Of a stretch of 55,801 nt of DNA, positions 50,454 through 55,801 are shown piece by piece (within the stretch, counting starts at the first letter, position 1; each line of letters begins with the position of its first letter). Source of the DNA: an uncultured Eggerthellaceae bacterium (GTDB lineage Bacteria > Actinomycetota > Coriobacteriia > Coriobacteriales > Eggerthellaceae); assembly GCA_958454405.1 (NCBI GenBank), contig CAUEBO010000014.1:1-55801 (forward strand), in the 5' to 3' direction. A model generated the notes under the pieces. It had not been told where the DNA came from, ran no database searches, and was given only the letters and a program-made list of their open reading frames with translations. A program made the translations under genes and the position numbers.

Positions 50454-51089
50454 ATGCGCTACGATCGCGTGACGGTGGTCGACCACCCCATGGTGCAGCA
50501 CAAGCTGTCGAAGCTGCGCAACAAGAACACCTCGTCGAAGGACTTCCGCGCCCTCGTGCGCGAGCTGGCCATGTTCGAAGGCTACGAGGCCACGCGCGAC
50601 CTGGCCCTGGAAGACGTGGAGGTGGAAACGCCCATCTGCAAGACCACGTGCAAGCAGGTGGCGGGCAAGAAGATGGTCATCGTTCCCATCTTGCGCGCCG
50701 GCCTGGGCATGGTGGAAGGCATCCAGGAGCTCATGCCCTCCACGTTCGTGGGGCACTTGGGAATGTACCGCGACCCCGAAACGCACGAGCCGCACGAGTA
50801 CTACGCCAAGATGCCCGACAGCATCGCCCAGCGCGACGTGATGGTGGTCGACCCGATGCTGGCCACCGGCGGCTCCGCCATCGCGGCCATCCAGTACCTG
50901 CGCAGGATAGGCGTGAAGAACGTCAAGCTCGTCGTGCTGGTGGCCGCGCCCGTCGGCATCGAGGCCGTGCTCGCGGCCGATCCGGACGTGCAGATATACA
51001 CCTGCGCCATTGACGAATGCCTGAACGACCACGCCTACATCGTCCCCGGCCTGGGCGATGCCGGCGATCGCATCTTCGGCACGAAGTAG
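50454..51089 (+). CDS. upp: uracil phosphoribosyltransferase
   Basis: A 211-residue pyrimidine-salvage enzyme making UMP from uracil and PRPP. The PRPP loop DPMLATGGSAIAAI, RAGLGMVEGI and the C-terminal uracil-binding PGLGDAGDRIFG are intact. It is tightly spaced behind glyA and probably co-transcribed. Confidence 0.97.
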   Translation: MRYDRVTVVDHPMVQHKLSKLRNKNTSSKDFRALVRELAMFEGYEATRDLALEDVEVETPICKTTCKQVAGKKMVIVPILRAGLGMVEGIQELMPSTFVGHLGMYRDPETHEPHEYYAKMPDSIAQRDVMVVDPMLATGGSAIAAIQYLRRIGVKNVKLVVLVAAPVGIEAVLAADPDVQIYTCAIDECLNDHAYIVPGLGDAGDRIFGTK

Positions 51090-51410
51090 AACGTCTCGGT
51101 TGAAAAAGGGCTTAAGGAGAGAATCGGCTCGCCAGTCGGGGGACGCTGGCGAGAAGGTGTAGATCGGCCAAGGCGCTCCTTGTGGCAACCTTGGAGGACG
51201 GGCGGCGGTGCAGCGTCCACCAAGCGAGTTCCGCGAGAGCGAAGAAGCAGCGGGCGGCGGCGCAACCGCCCACCAAGCGAGTTCCGCAGCGCAGTGAGGG
51301 CTGTTTGAGCGACTGGGTGGTCGCACCGCCGCCCGCGGACAGGTTGACTCGAGCGACTGGACGCCGCACCGCCGCCCGTCCGGCTGCGCAGATTGAAAAG
51401 AGGAGCGGCA
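51090..51410. other. 321-bp intergenic region carrying nested repeats
   Basis: It contains a hairpin CTCGCCAG/CTGGCGAG (51128-51135, 51146-51153) after upp and the composite repeat at 51198-51379. AGAGGAG near 51400 is the ribosome site of the next gene. No gene is supported. Confidence 0.7.
51198..51379. repeat. nested inverted-repeat cluster (REP-like)
   Basis: The outer arms 51198-51218 and 51359-51379 match at 20 of 21 positions. The inner arms 51250-51271 and 51315-51336 match at about 19 of 22. The 18-mer CCACCAAGCGAGTTCCGC occurs twice (51217, 51270) and GAGCGACTGG twice (51307, 51351). Two head and two tail copies of one repeat unit seem to face each other. Confidence 0.75.
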
Positions 51411-51884
51411 ATGGAACCGATCGATCGCCGTCCCAGCTGGGACGAGTACTTCATGAAGCTGGCGAACGAAGTCGCGACGCGCACCACCTGCCTGCGCCGC
51501 GCCGTGGGGGCGGTCATCGTGAAGGACCGCCGCATCCTGGCGACGGGCTACAACGGCGTGCCCACGGGGCTCGCTCACTGCGCCGAGACGGGATGCCTGC
51601 GCCAGCAGCTCGGCGTGCCCAGCGGGCAGCGCCACGAGATATGCCGCGGCCTGCACGCCGAGCAGAACGCCATCATCCAGGCGGCGCGCTACGGCATCAA
51701 CATCACGGGGGCGTCCATCTACATCACCACCCAGCCATGCGTCGTGTGCGCGAAGATGCTCATCAACGCGGGCATCGAGGAGATCGTCTACCAGAATCCC
51801 TATCCCGACGAGCTGGCCATGTCCATGCTGGAGGAATCGACCATCAGGATGCGGGTCTATGAAAGCGAGCCGGAAGAGCGCTGA
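51411..51884 (+). CDS. dCMP deaminase-like protein (ComEB type)
   Basis: A 157-residue zinc-dependent cytidine/deoxycytidylate deaminase family member. Catalytic LHAEQNAI and the zinc pair PCVVCAK are present; CLRRAVGAVIVKD is a further family block. ATG 51411 follows AGAGGAG; an upstream TTG at 51393 is poorer. It lies after upp, fitting pyrimidine nucleotide supply. Deamination of dCMP to dUMP is the likely reaction. Confidence 0.9.
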   Translation: MEPIDRRPSWDEYFMKLANEVATRTTCLRRAVGAVIVKDRRILATGYNGVPTGLAHCAETGCLRQQLGVPSGQRHEICRGLHAEQNAIIQAARYGINITGASIYITTQPCVVCAKMLINAGIEEIVYQNPYPDELAMSMLEESTIRMRVYESEPEER

Positions 51885-52102
51885 TCACCGCTTCGGACGG
51901 CGCGAGGCGCAGGCCCCGGTGAGGGCGGGCGGCGGAGATCCGCCCGCTCGGCGCGCTGCGGCCTTCGACGACTGAAACCGCTCGTTTACCCGGAAATTTT
52001 GGCATTTCGTTTCCTTTTCGTAGACGGATTTGCATATTCTGCTAGTATGTTTCCGGTCGAGGTCGGCCGAGGACGTGCAAGCATGGGACGAGAAAGCGAG
52101 AC
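51885..52102 (+). promoter_or_regulatory. 218-bp region with the promoter of the ATP synthase operon
   Basis: An extended -10 TGC plus TAGTAT (52043-52048) lies in an AT-richer stretch before the operon's first gene. The -35 is not clear. No gene is supported. Confidence 0.5.
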
Positions 52103-52399
52103 ATGGCTCTGGCTATTGTGATAGGGGCTGTTGCGGGCCTTATCGGCTTCATTCCGCTGTTCGTCGCTTTGCGTTTATCCCGTCGATCCTCGTCGGTCAT
52201 GGCGCTCAACGCCGCGCTGTACGGTTTGGCCGGCGTGTTCGTGTCTCTGATCGTTCTGATCGTGGAGCTGATCGTGTGCGCGCAAGTGGCACGTCCGCTC
52301 GTCCTCCCGTTCGGGATAGCTGAAATGCTCGCCCTCATCGTATCTACCGCGATATACGTGGCGTACAAAAACGGTCTCGGCCCGCGCAAGAAACAGTAA
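52103..52399 (+). CDS. small membrane protein at the head of the atp operon (AtpI-like position)
   Basis: A 98-residue protein with three hydrophobic segments (about 4-24, 33-60, 68-88) and a basic C-terminus GPRKKQ. It stands where AtpI or an AtpI-like assembly factor usually precedes atpB. I do not recognise the sequence itself; the assignment is positional. It is 21 bases before atpB. Confidence 0.65.
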   Translation: MALAIVIGAVAGLIGFIPLFVALRLSRRSSSVMALNAALYGLAGVFVSLIVLIVELIVCAQVARPLVLPFGIAEMLALIVSTAIYVAYKNGLGPRKKQ

Positions 52400-52420
52400 C
52401 GGAAAGGTTGGAAATCCAGT

Positions 52421-53209
52421 ATGGGTGACGCGCTCAGCACTTTCGTCGAGGAAGCTCAGCATCTGTCGAGCACTTTCGAATCGGCAACCGTGTTCTCGAT
52501 CGCCGGATGGAACATAAGCCAGTACACGCTCTACATGTTCTTCATCCTGGCTCTCGTTCTCCTGATCGTCCTGATCAGCGGAAAGAAGCTTCAGCTCATT
52601 CCCACCAACAAATTCCTGAACACCGTGGAATACGGCTACGAGTTCGTGCGCAACGGCATCGGAGCCGACGTTATCGGCCACGGGTTCAAGAAGCACGTGC
52701 CGTTCCTCTGCACGCTGTTCTTCTTCATCCTGCTGGCCAACGTCGTCGGCCTCATTCCCGGCGCCAAGGCCACCACGGGCACCATCAGCATCACGTGGGC
52801 GCTTGCGGCCATCTCGTTCATCTACTTCAACTTCTACGGGCTCAAGGAGCTCGGGGTGTTCGGCTACATCAAGAGCCTCGTGCCTTCGGGCGTGCCCGTG
52901 CCGATGATTCCCGTCATCTGGTTCCTCGAGTTCTTCTCCATGGTCATCCGCGTGCTCACGCTGGCCGTCCGACTCTACGGCAACATGCTGGCCGGCCACA
53001 TGGTGCTGGCCGTGTTCTCCCTCGCCACGACGGTGTTCTTGCAGTTCGCCATCTTCCAGATGGACTTCGTCACCGCGCTGCCCGCCGTCGCCTGGTTCGT
53101 TCTGCTCGTCCTCATGTACGCCCTCGAATGCCTGGTGGCGTTCCTGCAGGCGTACGTGTTCACGATCCTGTCCGCCTCCTACATCGGGATGGCCACCCAT
53201 CCTCACTGA
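52421..53209 (+). CDS. atpB: ATP synthase F0 subunit a
   Basis: A 262-residue proton-channel subunit with about five or six helices. The essential Arg lies in LAVRLYGNMLAGH, and the C-terminal part ends with SYIGMATHPH. ATG 52421 follows AAAGGTTGG. It is followed by a 124-base spacer before atpE. Confidence 0.97.
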   Translation: MGDALSTFVEEAQHLSSTFESATVFSIAGWNISQYTLYMFFILALVLLIVLISGKKLQLIPTNKFLNTVEYGYEFVRNGIGADVIGHGFKKHVPFLCTLFFFILLANVVGLIPGAKATTGTISITWALAAISFIYFNFYGLKELGVFGYIKSLVPSGVPVPMIPVIWFLEFFSMVIRVLTLAVRLYGNMLAGHMVLAVFSLATTVFLQFAIFQMDFVTALPAVAWFVLLVLMYALECLVAFLQAYVFTILSASYIGMATHPH

Positions 53210-53296
53210 TGAGGCGCGGGCAAGCGGCCGCCGCGCCGCTTCAAGTTCGGTACTGCAGCTGGTACGTAATCTCAGCTGATAGGTATAAGCAAGGGT

Positions 53297-53328
53297 CCGG
53301 AGGAAGGCTCCGGGTTCGACAAAGGAGG
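53297..53328 (+). promoter_or_regulatory. hairpin and strong ribosome site before atpE
   Basis: CCGGAG-N5-CTCCGG (53297-53313) precedes AAAGGAGG (53321-53328). Strong translation signals before the c subunit fit its high copy number in the ring. The hairpin may protect or expose the site. Confidence 0.5.
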
Positions 53329-53333
53329 TAATT

Positions 53334-53552
53334 GTGGACGTTACTATTGCGCTTGCTGCACTGAAGGTCGTCGGATACGGCCTGGCCGCCATCGGCCCCG
53401 GCATCGGCATCGGTGTTGCAACGTACGGCCTGTGCGTTTCTGCTGCGCGCCAGCCCGAAATGAAGGGCACCCTCATGGGTTACTTCTTCATCGGCGCTGC
53501 AATGTCTGAGGCGCTCGCACTGCTCGGCCTGGTCCTCTTCTTCATCGGCTAG
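53334..53552 (+). CDS. atpE: ATP synthase F0 subunit c
   Basis: A 72-residue two-helix proteolipid. The ion-binding Glu is in FIGAAMSEALALLGL; Ala follows it, and the first helix (IGPGIGIGVATYG) lacks the Gln of sodium-type c subunits, so protons are the likely ion. It starts with GTG after AAAGGAGG. Confidence 0.96.
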   Translation: MDVTIALAALKVVGYGLAAIGPGIGIGVATYGLCVSAARQPEMKGTLMGYFFIGAAMSEALALLGLVLFFIG

Positions 53553-53613
53553 CACGATCCTGTACGACAAGCTGCAGGTATCCCATCAGTACGAAGAAAA
53601 GGAGGGAAGCGAG

Positions 53614-54231
53614 TTGAACAGAATAGCAAATAGCGTGGTTCGCGGCTTTGGCAGCATGGCTTGCGCCGCTGCGGCCGCCACCGCCCTGTGCCCCACGCTG
53701 GCGTTCGCCAGCGAAGAGACCAGCGGCGGCATCGACGCCATCTTGCCGCAGATGGATGAATTCATCCCCATGCTCATCGCCTTCCTGATCCTTTGGTTCA
53801 TCCTCGCGAAGTTCGGCTGGCCGCTGTTCAGCGGCATGCTGGAGAAGCGCGAGCAGACCATCAAGGATTCCCTCGAGAAGTCCGAGCAAGCTCGCATCGA
53901 GAGCGAGCGGACGCTTGAGGAATACAAGCGGCAGCTCGAGGAGGCGAGGGGCCAGGCGACCACGATCATCGCCGAAGCGAAGCGCTCGGCCGAGCTCGCG
54001 CGCGCCAGCATCGCCGAGAAGGCGCAGGAGGAATCCGACGCCATGATCGAGAAGGCGCGCCATGCCATCGAGCTGGAGAAGCGCGCTGCGGTGGCGGAGC
54101 TGCAAGGCGTCGTCGTGGACACGTCGATAGCGGTCGCTTCTCGCGTGATCGACGAGGACCTCAGCGATGAGGAGCATCGTCGGATCATCGAGCGTTATGT
54201 GAACGAGGCGGGCAGTTTCAATGCCAACTAA
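53614..54231 (+). CDS. atpF: ATP synthase F0 subunit b with N-terminal signal-like extension
   Basis: A 205-residue stator subunit. A membrane helix (MLIAFLILWFILAKF, about 50-65) is followed by a long charged helix (LEKREQTIKDSL and onward). Before it lies about 30 residues that look like a cleavable signal peptide (ACAAAAATALCPTLAFA). A TTG start at 53614 has GGAGGG upstream. The last 11 bases overlap atpH. Confidence 0.94.
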   Translation: MNRIANSVVRGFGSMACAAAAATALCPTLAFASEETSGGIDAILPQMDEFIPMLIAFLILWFILAKFGWPLFSGMLEKREQTIKDSLEKSEQARIESERTLEEYKRQLEEARGQATTIIAEAKRSAELARASIAEKAQEESDAMIEKARHAIELEKRAAVAELQGVVVDTSIAVASRVIDEDLSDEEHRRIIERYVNEAGSFNAN

Positions 54232-54868
54232 TCGTGACGCGATCAGTAAAAAGGTAGACGCCTACGCCACGGCGCTTCTCGACGGAGCATACCAGGCGGG
54301 TCTGGACGCGGTCCTTTCGAGCCGCCAGCGCACGTCGGAGAGCGTCCAGGCGGATGCCGAGATCAGCGCGAAAGAGGCCGTGCTCGAGGTTCGCGGCAAC
54401 TTGTGGCGCGCTATCGAGAACATCCGCAACCGCGGGCTTGAGCTTTCGGAAGTGCTGAAGCGCACCCCGCTCACGCCTGAACAGCGTTGCGAGCTTGCGA
54501 ACATCATGACGCAGGATTGCCATCCCGTGTTTCGCCAAGTGTTCTCCGTCATGGCCGAGCGCAGTGAGGTGAATCTGCTCTCGCGCGTTCGCACGGCCTA
54601 CGAGGAGAAGCTCGAAGCCAAGCTCAATGTCGCAGTTGTGGATGTCACCACGGTCGTCAAGCTTGACGACCGCCTGTACGATCTCATCAAGAACAAGGCT
54701 GAGACCGAGCTTGGCATGGACGTCGTCATTCGCGAGCGCATCGACGAGAGCCTGTTGGGCGGAATTACTATGAAGGTGCGTGGCAGGCTCATTGATGCCA
54801 GCATCGCTACGGAGCTTGAGCGTGCTCGTTACAGGCTCAAGAAAACGAGAGACGGAGGTGAACAGTAG
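54221..54868 (+). CDS. atpH: ATP synthase F1 subunit delta
   Basis: A 215-residue peripheral stator subunit. The C-terminal ETELGMDVVIRERIDESLLGG and GRLIDASIATELERA match delta. It is slightly long for the family (about 180), with a longer N-terminus. It overlaps atpF by 11 bases and atpA by one. Confidence 0.92.
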   Translation: MPTNRDAISKKVDAYATALLDGAYQAGLDAVLSSRQRTSESVQADAEISAKEAVLEVRGNLWRAIENIRNRGLELSEVLKRTPLTPEQRCELANIMTQDCHPVFRQVFSVMAERSEVNLLSRVRTAYEEKLEAKLNVAVVDVTTVVKLDDRLYDLIKNKAETELGMDVVIRERIDESLLGGITMKVRGRLIDASIATELERARYRLKKTRDGGEQ

Positions 54869-55801
54869 TGACGGAACTCACCGCTCAGGCCATCGACGAG
54901 ACGTTGCGCAAGCAGCTTGAGTCCTTCGATATCAGCGTTAAGTCGCGCGAAGTCGGAACGGTTATTCAAGTTGGCGACGGCATCGCGCGCGTCGACGGCA
55001 TTAGAAACGCTATGGCAGGCGAGCTTCTGGAGTTTGCAGGGTCGGAAGGCCGCGTCGTGTACGGCATGGCCCAGAACCTCGAAGAGGACGAAGTCGGCGC
55101 CGTGTTGCTCGGCGATGTCACTGCAATCAAGGAGAACGACCAGGTCAAGACGACCGGTCGCATTGTGAGCATTCCCGTTGGCAAGGAAATGCTCGGTCGC
55201 GTGGTGAACCCGCTGGGAGAGCCCATCGACGGCAAGGGCGCCATTCAGCACGAGGGCTTCCGCCCGGTCGAGTTCAAGGCCCCCGGCGTCATCATGCGCC
55301 AGCCCGTCGAAGAGCCCATGCAGACCGGCATCCTGGCCATCGACTCGATGATCCCCATCGGCCGCGGCCAGCGCGAGCTCATCATCGGCGACCGCCAGAC
55401 CGGCAAGACGGCCATCGCCGTCGATGCGATCATCAACCAAAAGGGCAAGGACATGATCTGCATCTACGTCGCGATCGGCCAGAAGGCCTCCACGGTCGCC
55501 GGCGTGGTGGAGACGCTCGAGCGCCACGGCGCGATGGACTACACCATCATCGTGAACGCCTCGGCTTCCGATTCCGCTCCGCTGCAGTACATCGCCCCGA
55601 TGTCCGGCGCCGCCATCGGCGAGTACTTCATGTACAACGGCGAGGACGGCAAGCCGGCCTCCGCCGACAACCCGGGCCGCCACGTGCTGTGCATCTACGA
55701 CGACCTGACCAAGCAGGCGGTCGCCTATCGCCAGATGTCGCTGACCCTGCGCCGCCCGCCGGGACGCGAGGCGTACCCGGGCGACATCTTCTACCTGCAC
55801 T
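54868..55801 (+). CDS. atpA: ATP synthase F1 subunit alpha, 3'-truncated by the window edge
   Basis: About 311 codons of the roughly 510-codon alpha subunit. The GTG start at 54868 overlaps the atpH TAG and follows GGAGGTG. VGDGIARVDG, the P-loop GDRQTGKTAIAVD and IYVAIGQKASTVA are intact. The frame is open to the last base. Confidence 0.98.
   Translation, partial: MTELTAQAIDETLRKQLESFDISVKSREVGTVIQVGDGIARVDGIRNAMAGELLEFAGSEGRVVYGMAQNLEEDEVGAVLLGDVTAIKENDQVKTTGRIVSIPVGKEMLGRVVNPLGEPIDGKGAIQHEGFRPVEFKAPGVIMRQPVEEPMQTGILAIDSMIPIGRGQRELIIGDRQTGKTAIAVDAIINQKGKDMICIYVAIGQKASTVAGVVETLERHGAMDYTIIVNASASDSAPLQYIAPMSGAAIGEYFMYNGEDGKPASADNPGRHVLCIYDDLTKQAVAYRQMSLTLRRPPGREAYPGDIFYLH

Noticed and set aside
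1..55801. tRNA, rRNA, transposase and plasmid origin genes
   Set aside because: None could be supported anywhere in the window on either strand.

Overview
The window is about 56 kb of GC-rich DNA. I read it as a gut actinobacterium of the class Coriobacteriia, probably Eggerthellaceae. The signs are strong third-position GC bias, fused EcfA-EcfA ATPases, DUF4430 (transcobalamin-like) surface proteins, LPxTG-type proteins with InlB-like repeats, paired alanine/glycine:Na+ symporters and many small XRE regulators. The family assignment is inference from gene content. I found no rRNA, tRNA, CRISPR array, transposase or prophage module. Both ends cut a gene: tgt on the left lacks its N-terminus, and atpA on the right lacks its C-terminus.

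Left part (1-11.3 kb). After tgt comes a leftward group (4739 to 822) of an MFS exporter, a lipoprotein and a CmpB-like membrane protein. It diverges from a MarR regulator across twin palindromic operators. The exporter ends in a fused DinJ-like antitoxin and YoeB-like toxin domain whose catalytic residues are replaced. A fused secDF, an LPxTG surface protein, a DUF1292 protein, a small hypothetical gene and an XRE regulator with a palindrome over its promoter follow.

Riboflavin block (11.3-15.9 kb, leftward). An FMN riboswitch with an intrinsic terminator precedes ribU, a fused EcfA1-EcfA2, ecfT and two tandem pyridoxamine-oxidase-like (FMN-barrel) genes. No terminator is visible inside the block, so the flavin importer and two likely flavoproteins may share one switch.

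Middle (16-33.6 kb). Two paralogous AGCS symporters flank a 1333-residue soluble protein that carries EAL before GGDEF, with PAS and GAF modules. Then come an ArsR/nitroreductase pair, two flavoprotein oxidoreductases, the cobalamin adenosyltransferase cobO, a divergent XRE pair, a small alkyltransferase-like gene and a MacA/MacB-like export operon.

B12 block (33.7-41 kb, rightward). A cobalamin riboswitch, followed by a hairpin that buries the first ribosome binding site, controls two DUF4430 proteins (one with a PQQ-like beta-propeller), ecfT, a second fused EcfA-EcfA and an ECF S component. I infer a surface-capture and import system for corrinoids. A 194-bp palindromic element lies in frame inside the linker of this second ATPase.

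Right part (41-55.8 kb). A 1184-residue cell-wall protein has a consensus promoter and a run of ten G just after its signal peptide, so it is a candidate phase-variable locus. Housekeeping genes follow: threonylcarbamoyl-AMP synthase, a lipase overlapping glpK, rpiB, glyA, upp, a dCMP-deaminase-like gene and the ATP synthase operon. Two intergenic structured elements (45900-46034 and 51198-51379) are not explained by any gene.
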